From a cyanobacterium PCC 7702 (lineage in GTDB: Bacteria; Cyanobacteriota; Cyanobacteriia; Cyanobacteriales; Nostocaceae), in assembly GCA_000332255.1 (NCBI GenBank), contig KB235926.1:1336496-1400495 (forward strand): DNA of 64,000 bases. Reading direction: 5' to 3'. The translations under genes and the position numbers were made by a program. Below the pieces are notes generated by a model. The model ran no database searches, was not told the DNA's origin, and saw only the letters and a list, made by a program, of their open reading frames with translations. Shown piece after piece: positions 8,915-17,775 of the stretch. Position 1 is the stretch's first letter; each line of letters starts with the position of its first letter.

Positions 8915-11900
8915 ATGCTCAATTCCATCGTTAAGTGGTCCATAGCGCAACGGTGGCTTGTTGTTATAGCCTCCATCATTATTAGTTTGTGGGGATTTCG
9001 CGTCCTGACTCAAATGCCACTAGACGTTTTTCCTGAATTTGCACCCCCACAAGTGGAAATTCAAACAGAAGCACCAGGATTTGCACCGGAGGAAGTTGAA
9101 TCCCTTGTTACCAGACCGATAGAAAGTGCTATTAACGGTACTCCGGGAGTAGAAACAGTACGTTCCTCCTCTGCTGTCGGTATATCTGTTGTGAAAGTGA
9201 TTTTCCGTTGGAATACTGAAATCTACCGCGATCGCCAATTAGTCACAGAACGATTGCAACAAGCTCAAAGTCAGTTACCGCAAGGGGTAAAACCCCCACA
9301 AATCTCCCCTATCAACTCTCCCTTGGGAGCTATCATCAAATATGCTTTCACCTGTGAAACTACTTCCTTGATGGAGGTACGACGGATAGTTGACTGGCAA
9401 ATCAAAAACCGTCTGTTGGCTGTTCCTGGCGTGTCTCAAATCGTAGTGTTTGGTGGCGATGTACGTCAGTATCAAGTGTTAGTCGATCCTAACAAGCTAA
9501 AAGCTTTTAATGTTTCTTTAAATCAAGTTACTGAAGCTGCTCAAAAAGCTAACGTCAATGCTCCTGGGGGATTTTTAATTAACCCAGATCAAGAAATATT
9601 GGTTCGCGAAGTCGGACGGATTGAATCTATTGATGAATTAAAGCAATCAGTAATTACCACTGTTAACGGTACGCCAATATTGCTCGGTCAAGTGGCTGAT
9701 GTCAAAATTGGTGCTCAATTAAAACGTGGCGATGCTGCTTTTAATGGCAACAAAGCAGTTGTTATGGTTGTTAACAAACAGCCACAAGCCGATACATCAA
9801 CCGTTACCCGCGCGGTGGAAGCGGTGATGGCAGAAATTAAAACGAGCTTGCCCAAAGATGTAAAGGTAAACGTTACTTTCCGTCAAGAAAATTTTATTGA
9901 AGCTTCGCTCAAGAATGTTGAGGATGCACTCAGAGATGGCATCATCATCGTTTCTGTAGTTCTGATTTTATTTCTGATGAATTGGCGGACTGTCATCATT
10001 AGTCTGAGTGCCCTTCCCTTATCTTTGTTGTTAGGAATGATGATTTTAAATTGGACCGGACAAGGGATTAACACGATGACATTGGGAGGATTGGCGATCG
10101 CCATTGGTTCGGTGGTAGATGATGCCATTGTAGATATGGAAAATGTATATCGCCGTTTGCGAGAAAATCAGCAAGCAGGAACACCAATCCATCCCTTGCA
10201 AGTTGTGTTTAATGCTTCGGTAGAGGTACGTGTAAGTGTACTTTTTTCTACAGTAATTATTGCCGTTGTTTTTGCACCAATTTTTGCCCTTTCTGGTGTA
10301 GAAGGTCGCATTTTTACACCAATGGGTGTATCTTGTTTGCTTTGCATTATTGCTTCAACATTAGTGGCACTGACACTAACTCCGGCGCTATGTGCGCTGT
10401 TGTTGGTAAATAGACGTCTACCAGATAATGAAACTTGGGTGGCGCGATTTGCTCATAAAGTATACCGTCCAGCTTTGATGTTTTCTATCCGTCGACCCCA
10501 GACAATCTTGATTGTAGCTGTGGCTGGCTTTATTGCTGCAATGCTAATACTACCATCATTGGGGCGGGTATTTTTACCAGAGTTTCAAGAGAGTTCCCTT
10601 GTTATCGCCACTTCTTTATATCCTGGGGAATCTTTAGAGGCAACTAATACTGCTGATTTAGCAATTCAAGATGCTCTCAAGAATGATAAACGATTTGCAT
10701 CCTTGCAGTTACGTTCAGGACGTGCTTCAGGCGATAGTGATGTTGGGGGTGTTAACTTTGCAGAACTGGATGTGGAATTAAGTCAGGAGGGGATCAAAAA
10801 CAAAAAAGCAACTATTGAAACGCTGCGTCAAGAATTTGCCAAACTACCAGGGGTAGCAGCTAATATTGGTGGTTTTATTTCCCACCGATTGGATGAAGTG
10901 TTATCTGGAGTTAGGAGTGCGATCGCTATCAAAGTCTTTGGTTCCGACTTAGAACAACTCCGCACTATTGCAAAACAAGTTGAATCAGCTATAAGCAATA
11001 TTCCGGGAATTGTAGATTTACAATTAGAATTCCAAGTGCCAATTAAACAAGTACAGATTAGGTTTGACAGAGCAGCAGCTTCTCGTTATGGTCTAGCTGT
11101 GGGTGATTTAGCTCAAACAATTGAAACTGCTCTCAATGGACGAGTTGTATCTCAAGTATTGGAACAACAACAAGTGTTTGATCTTGTTGTTTGGTTACAA
11201 GAAAGCGCCCGTAACAATTTAGAAACTATCAGCAATTTGCTAATTGATGTCCCAAATGGGCAGAAAATTCCTCTTGCTTATGTTGCAAAGGTAGAATACG
11301 GCACAGGCCCAAATACTATCAATCGCGAAAATGTTTCTCGTTTAATTGTTGTCTCTGCTAATGTTAATGGTCGGGACTTAGGCTCTGTGATTAAAGATAT
11401 TCGGAGTAAAGTTAAGCAACAAGTACAACTCCCCTCTGGATATTACATTCAATACGGCGGTCAATTTCAAGCACAAGAACAAGCTACACAAACTTTAATT
11501 TGGGCTGGAATTTTAGCATTTATTATTATCACGGTCTTAATCTACTTTGCTGTGAAATCAATTCCAGCGACCGTCATGATTATGATTAATTTACCTTTGG
11601 CATTAGTAGGTGGTGTGATTTCTGTCGCCTTAGGTGGTGCTATTATTTCTGTCGCTTCTATGGTAGGATTTATTACTCTCTTTGGTGTGGCTACTCGCAA
11701 TGGATTGCTATTAGTTGATAACTACAACAATAAATTAGCAAGTGGTATACCTTTGCAAAAAGTTTTAGTTGAAGGTTCTATGGAGCGATTAGTTGCTATT
11801 TTAATGACTGCTTTATCATCTGCTCTAGGAATGGTGCCATTAGTAATTGGCACTGGTACTGGTAAGGAGATTTTGCAGCCATTAGCAGTGGTTGTTCTTG

Positions 11901-12034
11901 GGGGATTGTTTACTTCTACAGCATTCACTTTATTAGTTATTCCAGCTTTATATTCTCAATTCGGCAAATTATTAGTTAATCAAAAGAGTACGCTAATGCA
12001 AAAGATTGAAGTAACCCCAAGTGCGAGTTCATGA
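8915..12034 (+). CDS. Heavy-metal RND efflux pump (CusA/CzcA family, HME type)
   Basis: An inner-membrane proton/metal antiporter. I start it at the ATG at 8915 (MLNSIVKWSIAQRWLVV), which matches the family N-terminus. The GTG at 8846 would add 23 unlikely residues. Family signs are MPLDVFPEFAPPQVEIQTEA near the start, the proton-relay AIGSVVDDAIVDMENVYRRL near residue 400, and the TM10-11 block GVATRNGLLLVDN. In the loop after TM7 (GRVFLPEFQESSLVIATSLY) I see none of the methionines that copper-specific CusA uses, so Ni/Co/Zn or another substrate is possible. It leads an operon with the lipoprotein and P-type ATPase genes. No adaptor (CusB/CzcB) gene is adjacent; the nearest adaptor belongs to the divergent drug pump. 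Confidence 0.9.
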   Translation: MLNSIVKWSIAQRWLVVIASIIISLWGFRVLTQMPLDVFPEFAPPQVEIQTEAPGFAPEEVESLVTRPIESAINGTPGVETVRSSSAVGISVVKVIFRWNTEIYRDRQLVTERLQQAQSQLPQGVKPPQISPINSPLGAIIKYAFTCETTSLMEVRRIVDWQIKNRLLAVPGVSQIVVFGGDVRQYQVLVDPNKLKAFNVSLNQVTEAAQKANVNAPGGFLINPDQEILVREVGRIESIDELKQSVITTVNGTPILLGQVADVKIGAQLKRGDAAFNGNKAVVMVVNKQPQADTSTVTRAVEAVMAEIKTSLPKDVKVNVTFRQENFIEASLKNVEDALRDGIIIVSVVLILFLMNWRTVIISLSALPLSLLLGMMILNWTGQGINTMTLGGLAIAIGSVVDDAIVDMENVYRRLRENQQAGTPIHPLQVVFNASVEVRVSVLFSTVIIAVVFAPIFALSGVEGRIFTPMGVSCLLCIIASTLVALTLTPALCALLLVNRRLPDNETWVARFAHKVYRPALMFSIRRPQTILIVAVAGFIAAMLILPSLGRVFLPEFQESSLVIATSLYPGESLEATNTADLAIQDALKNDKRFASLQLRSGRASGDSDVGGVNFAELDVELSQEGIKNKKATIETLRQEFAKLPGVAANIGGFISHRLDEVLSGVRSAIAIKVFGSDLEQLRTIAKQVESAISNIPGIVDLQLEFQVPIKQVQIRFDRAAASRYGLAVGDLAQTIETALNGRVVSQVLEQQQVFDLVVWLQESARNNLETISNLLIDVPNGQKIPLAYVAKVEYGTGPNTINRENVSRLIVVSANVNGRDLGSVIKDIRSKVKQQVQLPSGYYIQYGGQFQAQEQATQTLIWAGILAFIIITVLIYFAVKSIPATVMIMINLPLALVGGVISVALGGAIISVASMVGFITLFGVATRNGLLLVDNYNNKLASGIPLQKVLVEGSMERLVAILMTALSSALGMVPLVIGTGTGKEILQPLAVVVLGGLFTSTAFTLLVIPALYSQFGKLLVNQKSTLMQKIEVTPSASS

Positions 12035-12088
12035 GAATATTTTTATACCATTTTAAAATTATTCGCAATTAATAAGGGGAGTAAACAG

Positions 12089-12592
12089 ATGAAATCATTA
12101 CAAATTAGCTTTGTTGTCTTAGCAACTACAGGATTACTATTTTTAGGAGCTTGTGGTAATAGCAATCAAGCAGGTAATACAGAAAATAATCCCTCGGCTT
12201 CTATAAATAATTCCTTTCCCATATCAACTACTAATACTTCAGCTTCACCTACTGCCAAAATAGATAATGAACGTGGTACATCTAAAGGTGGTCAAGTTAT
12301 AGAGACAGGAGCCTATCACTTAGAGTTTATACCTGGGAAAGAGTCGAATGGAACTCACATGGATTTATATTTGCAAAAAGGCGACAATCACCAAGCAATT
12401 CCTAACGCCAAAGTTACAGCTGAAGTTCAGCTACCCGATGGCCAGCAGAAAACAATCCCTCTAACCTACGATGCTAGCGGTAAACATTACACGGCTGTGC
12501 TGGCTGACAAAGCTACTGGTCAGTATCAAGTGAGAATTACTGCGGATATTGGAGGTGAAAAGGTCAACGGTCGGTTTAGTTTTAATCGCTAA
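12089..12592 (+). CDS. Lipoprotein with YtkA/CopC-like beta-sandwich domain
   Basis: A secreted lipoprotein of 167 residues. The signal peptide ends in LLFLGAC with lipobox Cys22. A Ser/Thr/Asn-rich spacer of about 40 residues follows, then a single beta-sandwich domain (GAYHLEFIPG to GEKVNGRFSFNR). It has a repeated strand pattern and the phrase NAKVTAEVQLPDGQQKTIPL, as in YtkA-like and FixH-like domains. Such proteins sit beside metal pumps and P-type ATPases in cyanobacteria and may bind or deliver metal outside the membrane. The only candidate ligands I see are scattered His and Met residues (GTHMDLY, KHYTAV). A good Shine-Dalgarno (GGGGAG) precedes the ATG. It lies 54 bases after the pump gene and is probably co-transcribed. 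Confidence 0.7.
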   Translation: MKSLQISFVVLATTGLLFLGACGNSNQAGNTENNPSASINNSFPISTTNTSASPTAKIDNERGTSKGGQVIETGAYHLEFIPGKESNGTHMDLYLQKGDNHQAIPNAKVTAEVQLPDGQQKTIPLTYDASGKHYTAVLADKATGQYQVRITADIGGEKVNGRFSFNR

Positions 12593-12707
12593 CTGTACTG
12601 ATTAGTGTTTTGACTTTGAAACAGTAGCAGCAAGCTCAAAATCTCGTTAGCAATTGTGGAAAATCATATCGGCTCAATCACCTATATAACCTTGGAGGTT
12701 CCTGGAA

Positions 12708-14708
12708 ATGGAACACCACAGCATTCACAACCATAACGAACATCAAGGACATGATAAACACTCTGGGCACAGCTTGGAGATGTTTAAGCAGCGCTTTTTC
12801 ATTAGTCTGCTACTGACCCTTCCCATCCTCTACTTAGATCCTCATTTTCAAGAATGGTTCAACTACCAAGCTATAAAGTTTCCTGGGTCTGATTGGATCA
12901 GTCCGATTCTATCAGTGGTTCTTTATTTTTACGGTGGTTGGGTGTTTATCCAAGGAGGATGGCGAGAACTGCACTCTCGCATTGGCATGATGACGCTAGT
13001 GGCCTTAGCAATTACCGTTGCTTTTATCTACAGTCTAGCTGTGACGCTGGGTTTACCAGGAATGCCGTTTTACTGGGAACTCGCCACTTTAATAGATGTA
13101 ATGCTGCTAGGACACTGGATAGAAATGGCTTCAGTCCAGGGAGCAAGCCAAGCGTTAGCACATTTGGCGAAATTAGTTCCCTCGGTAGCTCATCAAGTAG
13201 TAGGCGATCGCATAGAAGATGTGTTGGTTAGCGAACTAAAAACAGGAGAAATCATCTTGATCCGGCCAGGGGAGCAAATCCCCATAGATGGGGTGGTTGT
13301 AGAGGGTGCATCAAGCATCAATGAAGCATTTCTCACGGGGGAATCCCGTCCAGTACCCAAACAAGAAGGCAACGAAGTAGTCGCTGGATCTGTCAATGGT
13401 GAGGGAGCGCTGAAAGTTCAAGTTACCCGCACGCAAGATATGACAACTCTCAGCCAGATTATGCGTTTGGTGGAAGAAGCTCAACATTCCAGAAGTGGTT
13501 ACCAAGTTTTGGCTGACAAAGTTGCTTACTGGTTGACTTTGATTGCGATAGGTGTCAGCGTGCTGACATTTGTGGTTTGGTTATCTTTACAGGACTTGAC
13601 TTTCGCCATTAATCGTGCTGTGACAGTGTTGGTAATTACTTGCCCTCATGCTTTGGGGTTGGCAATTCCGTTAGTAATTGTCAATGCAACGGCAATCTCA
13701 GCAAAAAACGGGATCTTAGTTCGCAACCGTGAAGCCTTCGAGCGAGCTAAAGATATCAAAACTATTGCCTTCGACAAAACGGGTACTTTGACCGAAGGAC
13801 GATTTGCGGTACAGGCAGTTTATACTGAAGGCTTGAGTGAGAAAGAAGCTTTAGCCATTGCTGCTGGTCTTGAAAGTCTCTCAGAGCATCCATTGGCTCA
13901 GGCAATAGTAGAAGAGGCTGAGCGCAAAAACGTACAACTATCTTCTGCAACTAATTTTCAGGCTCAGGCAGGCAAAGGAGTAGAGGGTACGCTAGACACG
14001 AAGATTTATCGTGTCGGACGACCAGAGTGGATTGCGGAATTAGGAATTGAGTTTCCCGCATCTTTGCGAAACGGTCTTGCAGAGTCTGAAGCTAAGGGCA
14101 AAAGCGTCATCGCTTTAATGGACGAAACAAGAGTTCTCGCCTTATTTGTATTAGCAGATCGAGTGCGAGAAAGCGCCAAAGAAGCAGTCCGACAGCTACA
14201 ACAGCAGGGTGTTCAAGTAGTGATGATTACCGGAGACGCCGAAGCAGTAGCTCGGACAGTAGCGGAGGAATTAAACCTAGGGCGTTACTATGCTCGTGTT
14301 TTGCCCTCTGATAAAGCTCAGTTAGTGCGATTGCTCAAAAATCAGGGACCTACTGCTTTTGTAGGCGATGGTATCAACGATGCACCAGCGCTACTGGAAG
14401 CAGATTTGGGAATTGCCATTGGTGCGGGAACAAATATTGCCATTGAGTCAGCTGACTTGGTGCTAATTGAGGATGATCCCTTAGATGTAGCGCGGGCGCT
14501 GAAATTAGGAAAGGCTACCTATTCTAAGATGGTACAAAATCTGTTGTGGGCTACTGGATACAACGTTGTGGCTATCCCCTTAGCTGCGGGAGTTGCCTAT
14601 AATTTTGGGTTTTTGCTTTCCCCAGCAGTTGGAGCTTTGTTGATGAGCCTTTCCACCGTGATTGTTTCCATTAATGCGGTGACTCTACGCCGAGTTCAGT
14701 TAACTTAG
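12708..14708 (+). CDS. Copper-type P1B ATPase with CPH motif (CopB-like)
   Basis: An ATP-driven metal exporter of the plasma membrane, 666 residues. The N-terminus is strikingly His-rich (residues 3-22) and replaces the usual CxxC HMA domain. The membrane metal site is TCPHALG near residue 310; CPH rather than CPC marks the P1B-3 (CopB) subgroup, linked to Cu(II)/Cu(I) export. Other landmarks are the actuator FLTGESRPV, the phosphorylation site DKTGTLTEG near 355, the nucleotide site HPLAQAIVEEA, and GDGINDAPAL near 553. A GGAGG lies shortly before the ATG. The third gene after the RND pump, it supports a copper or broad metal-resistance role for the cluster. Confidence 0.9.
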   Translation: MEHHSIHNHNEHQGHDKHSGHSLEMFKQRFFISLLLTLPILYLDPHFQEWFNYQAIKFPGSDWISPILSVVLYFYGGWVFIQGGWRELHSRIGMMTLVALAITVAFIYSLAVTLGLPGMPFYWELATLIDVMLLGHWIEMASVQGASQALAHLAKLVPSVAHQVVGDRIEDVLVSELKTGEIILIRPGEQIPIDGVVVEGASSINEAFLTGESRPVPKQEGNEVVAGSVNGEGALKVQVTRTQDMTTLSQIMRLVEEAQHSRSGYQVLADKVAYWLTLIAIGVSVLTFVVWLSLQDLTFAINRAVTVLVITCPHALGLAIPLVIVNATAISAKNGILVRNREAFERAKDIKTIAFDKTGTLTEGRFAVQAVYTEGLSEKEALAIAAGLESLSEHPLAQAIVEEAERKNVQLSSATNFQAQAGKGVEGTLDTKIYRVGRPEWIAELGIEFPASLRNGLAESEAKGKSVIALMDETRVLALFVLADRVRESAKEAVRQLQQQGVQVVMITGDAEAVARTVAEELNLGRYYARVLPSDKAQLVRLLKNQGPTAFVGDGINDAPALLEADLGIAIGAGTNIAIESADLVLIEDDPLDVARALKLGKATYSKMVQNLLWATGYNVVAIPLAAGVAYNFGFLLSPAVGALLMSLSTVIVSINAVTLRRVQLT

Positions 14709-14716
14709 TTTACGGA

Positions 14717-14901
14717 TCCCTGTTACTTATATTGCTCAAGAACAAGCACTCAAAGGCTCGCAGCAGGCAACAGAATTAATTTTTACCAAACCAGCGAGAA
14801 AGTCACTCGTTAAAAGCTTTTGAGCGCTCAGCAATAAATTTCCCTACTACCAAGCTTCTAAAGTGCAAATTCCTGTTTTAACTGAGCAACTCAAGTTTTG
14901 A
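14717..14901 (+). pseudogene. Possible remnant of an unidentified gene
   Basis: Directly after the P-type ATPase one frame reads PVTYIAQEQALKGSQQATEL, continues with IFTKPARKSLVKSF, hits a stop, then goes on with ALSNKFPYYQASKVQIPVLT and ends at 14901. The composition is protein-like on both sides of the stop, suggesting a decayed reading frame, but I do not recognise the family. It slightly overlaps the end of the flavodoxin relic on the other strand. Confidence 0.3.
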
Positions 14902-15346
14902 TGCGTTGTTGTATTAATTTCGATTGGTTATCTTCATCTGGCGCTAAACCAACAAAGTTGCCGTCACGCACTGCTTTTGATTCAGTAAAGTTATAGCCCT
15001 CAACTGACCAATAGCCAACAGTTTCGCCCCAAAACTCAGAAATCTTTTCTTCCAAAATCCCTATTGCTTTCTAAAGTAGCCATTCTGGTCGCCAACCCCA
15101 AAGTAAGTAACTTTCTTGCTGCTAAAATCGATATTGTCTAACTCGCCGAAAAAATTATTCCAGTCATATTGCAATTCACCGACATTCTAAGTGGGATATC
15201 CGATTATGATGTAGTTGTATTTCTCAAAATCCCTCGGTTCTTCTTTGGAAATTTTGTAGACGTCAACAACGCTACCTGAGTTTGAAAATGTATTGCAAGT
15301 TTTTCAGCACCTCAGCTATCAGCAAACAACAAGCCGATAGGTAATA
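14891..15346 (-). pseudogene. isiB: Flavodoxin pseudogene (isiB-type)
   Basis: Read leftward, this is a long-chain flavodoxin, the FMN electron carrier that replaces ferredoxin under iron stress. Recognisable pieces are IGLLFADS (FMN phosphate-loop region, normally GTQTGKT), YNYIIIGYPT-stop-NVGEL (normally PTWN), ELDNIDFSSKKVTYFGVGDQ and ETVGYWSVEGYNFTESKAV, then DGNFVGLAPDEDNQ to the TGA. Damage includes a stop after ADS, a deletion of about 20 residues near the N-terminus, a TGG-to-TAG change at the FMN-stacking tryptophan and a frameshift after GDQNGYFRK. The gene cannot make a working protein. Intact copies are common in cyanobacteria, so a functional one may exist elsewhere. Confidence 0.8.
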
Positions 15347-15367
15347 ATGAATATTATATAGATGAAT

Positions 15368-15564
15368 TTAAATTAAGTAGCTGGAACCTGCCAATGCAAG
15401 CGCCTTCTCAATAGCTGTTTTAGACGCTCGGTTTCTACATTAACCAATTTCGTCTCTGGATTTGCATCTACAGTAGCGTTAGCATCAAGTTTTTTGATGG
15501 CTTCAGCGATACTTCTGGCATAAACAGAGCAAATTAGTTTAGGAACTTTAAATTGTAGTGTCAT
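15368..15564 (-). pseudogene. Decayed heavy-metal-associated (HMA) copper chaperone
   Basis: The start MTLQFKVPKLICSVYARSIA fits the ~64-residue cyanobacterial HMA chaperone. The metal-binding CxxC loop has become CSVY, so the second cysteine is gone. The motif continues with ANATVDANPETKLVNVETE. There the frame shifts by one base, and the expected helix ASKTAIEKALALAG is readable only in the next frame, which ends at 15368. Both the lost ligand and the frameshift argue that it no longer delivers metal. The unshifted frame runs 63 codons to 15373. It lies among metal-resistance genes, next to the flavodoxin relic. Confidence 0.7.
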
Positions 15565-16180
15565 ACCTATCGATTAATTTGTTGTGGAATTATATGTGTA
15601 GTTGAAGAACTCCAACTCACCTAAAATTACTTTATATTTTCCATTTAGCTGGAGACTCAAGGAGAATCTAAAAAATTTTTAGAGTGTTATAATGAAATAA
15701 CTTAAAAATGAAAACAACCGTTTTTTATTTAGTTTTGTTTCCAAGGCTTAAACTTTATTAAAAAAACAAAGACTAGAATATGCTTTCCTTTTGCTAGTAC
15801 TGAATAATGAATAAGTAAGGGAAAGGAAAACTTCCACATACTCGCATTTAACTTGCCTTGGTCATACGCATCCAAGATTGAGGAAGTTATTCTTGTTCAT
15901 TTCATAAGTTCTGCTAGTATCTACCACTTTTGTTAGATAAGTAAATAAATTTACAAATTTTAAAAATTATCTAAGAGTTTCATTTCAAATTTCATCTTAA
16001 TTTCATCAAGAATTGCCAAGCTAATAAATAGAAGGAGAATAGCTCCTTTACCAATTCAGTAGATCAAAACTGCCAAAAATAATTAGAATATTTCATTTAC
16101 CCTCATCAACCCCTAAATTAAGAGGGTTAGCGAGTTATGTCTTTTTTGTTAATGTCAAATTCTTGGAAACCTTGTTTGTT
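15565..16180. other. AT-rich intergenic region upstream of the DUF2808 gene
   Basis: 616 bases with no ORF I can support. The only feature I can name is the TTTCAT direct-repeat operator, described separately. The rest is AT-rich and probably the leader of the DUF2808 gene. Confidence 0.5.
15978..16006 (+). promoter_or_regulatory. Triple TTTCAT operator upstream of the DUF2808 gene
   Basis: TTTCAT occurs at 15978-15983, 15990-15995 and 16001-16006. The last two are separated by exactly five bases, the same spacing as the pair upstream of the RND pump. The first is one base further out of phase. This is consistent with tandem binding of an OmpR-type regulator. The likely regulator, encoded at 17071-17775, is the next gene after DUF2808. 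Confidence 0.6.
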
Positions 16181-16672
16181 ATGAAGAAATTACTAATCCT
16201 ATATAGTACTACTTTGTTTTTCTCAAGCGTGGCTTTATTATCTCCCAGTGGTGTTAGTGCCTACACGGATGATGGTAAAATTCCTCATGTAGATAGAAAT
16301 GTGCAATTTCCACCTACGCGTTGGCAGATTGTCAGACATACCATTTGGTTACACGTTCCTAAACATAGTAAAGCTCTTACCGAACTGAGTATTAATGTTC
16401 CTAAGACAATAACCATCAGTAACGATCTCAATAATATCAAGATTACGGATGAAAAAAGACGACATATTAATGCAAAAATTTCTTTTAATAATAGAAATAT
16501 AAAAATTGTTTTTGCTGAGCCAATTCCTTCTAATACAAAGTTTATGATTGAAATCAATCATGTTCAAAGGCAATTGTTTGCAAATAGTTACACCTATGAA
16601 TTATTCGCAAAATTTGTCGGTATTAATGCAGACATACCTATAGGTATAGCTCAGTTTCACCCCTATGATTAA
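16181..16672 (+). CDS. DUF2808 secreted protein
   Basis: 163 residues starting MKKLLILYSTTLFFSSVALL with a clear Sec signal peptide cut around VSAY. The mature part carries the DUF2808 pattern: FPPTRWQIVRHTIWLHVPK, an ELSINVP strand, and later FAEPIPSNTKFMIEINHVQ with a C-terminal IGIAQFHPYD. The function of this mostly cyanobacterial family is not established. The ATG at 16181 is preferred to the TTG at 16163. Between the efflux operon and the two-component genes, behind the same operator as the pump, it is probably a metal-responsive periplasmic or surface protein. I infer this from context only. Confidence 0.7.
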   Translation: MKKLLILYSTTLFFSSVALLSPSGVSAYTDDGKIPHVDRNVQFPPTRWQIVRHTIWLHVPKHSKALTELSINVPKTITISNDLNNIKITDEKRRHINAKISFNNRNIKIVFAEPIPSNTKFMIEINHVQRQLFANSYTYELFAKFVGINADIPIGIAQFHPYD

Positions 16673-17070
16673 TCTTCATAGCTCATAACTGGGAGGGGAG
16701 GAACAAAATAGTAAAATAATTGATTATGCTAAAAAAAATGAATAAAAATAATTTCTATAGGTGTTTTTAGCCTATTTATTAATTTTAATTTTTTATTTTT
16801 TTAGATTTAGCAACTGGAAAGCCGGGTAATTTTAATACTTTCTATATGGTCTAAAATTCTGCTTATCCTAGTGATGCTACTGCAACAGCTACTACTTAGT
16901 AAACCTTTGAAAGAGCCAGGAATTGATTTAAACTGAGGAGTAGAAATTGATGACGAAATTAAGGTAAAAATAATTTCCTGAAAACTTCCAATAACAGTTT
17001 TTATGAGCGAAAGTATAATTATGTTGACTTCAAAAAGCATGCTAAAAATCTTTGAACGGATGAATTGTTT
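16673..17070. other. AT-rich spacer before the two-component genes
   Basis: 398 bases with no supportable gene. It contains long A/T runs. A plus-strand frame with NSAYPSDATATATT is interrupted by stops on both sides and is too short to interpret. Confidence 0.4.
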
Positions 17071-17775
17071 ATGCGGGTGCTGTTAGTGGAAGATGAACCA
17101 GATTTAGGTAGTGCTATAAAGCGAGCTTTAATTCAACAAAAGTATGTAGTTGATTTGGTTATAGATGGTATTGAGGCTTGGGCATACTTAGAAAATAGTT
17201 GGACACAATATACACTGGCTATTGTCGATTGGATGCTGCCAGGAATCTCAGGTTTAGAATTGTGCCAAAGATTACGCAAGAATAACAATCCTTTACCTTT
17301 GTTGATGTTAACAGCCAAGGATAGTATGGAAGATAAAGTTACAGGATTGGATGCAGGTGCGGACGATTACTTGGTGAAGCCATTTGGTATGGCGGAATTA
17401 CTGGCAAGGTTGCGGGCGTTACAGAGGCGATCGCCTCATTTTCAGCCTAAGGAATTAACTGTTGGCAATCTCACTTTAGATTACGGCAGCAGCACCGTTA
17501 TCAGTCAAAATCCCCAGGGAAATAAACAAGTAATTTCCCTAACTAACAAGGAATTTCAGCTACTAGAATATTTTATGAGGCATCCAAATCAAATTGTTAG
17601 TACGGAACAAATTCGCAATCAGCTTTGGGAAGTTAGCGCTGAACCTGTTAGTAACGTAGTAGCAGCGCAAGTACGTTTGCTGCGTCGCAAATTGACAAAC
17701 AGTGGCTGTACAAACCCGATAGAAACCTTACACGGTATGGGGTATCGTCTCAATCTTAGCAATGAATCAAAATAA
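17071..17775 (+). CDS. OmpR-family response regulator (RppA/CopR/NrsR-like)
   Basis: A DNA-binding regulator of 234 residues. The receiver domain starts MRVLLVEDEPDLGSAIKRAL with the acidic pair. The phosphoacceptor Asp lies in AIVDWMLPGISGLEL, the conserved Thr in LLMLTAKDS and the Lys in DYLVKPFG. The C-terminal winged helix runs from LTVGNLTLDYG to IETLHGMGYRLN. I use the ATG at 17071; the TTG at 17065 would add two residues. It overlaps the kinase gene by 14 bases, so they form one operon. Together with the adjacent metal-efflux genes and the shared TTTCAT repeats, this makes it the probable regulator of that cluster. The inducing metal cannot be read from the sequence. Confidence 0.88.
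   Translation: MRVLLVEDEPDLGSAIKRALIQQKYVVDLVIDGIEAWAYLENSWTQYTLAIVDWMLPGISGLELCQRLRKNNNPLPLLMLTAKDSMEDKVTGLDAGADDYLVKPFGMAELLARLRALQRRSPHFQPKELTVGNLTLDYGSSTVISQNPQGNKQVISLTNKEFQLLEYFMRHPNQIVSTEQIRNQLWEVSAEPVSNVVAAQVRLLRRKLTNSGCTNPIETLHGMGYRLNLSNESK

Noticed and set aside
16807..17040. 77-codon minus-strand ORF before the response regulator
   Set aside because: AT-rich, Ile/Ser-heavy translation without motif or start signal.
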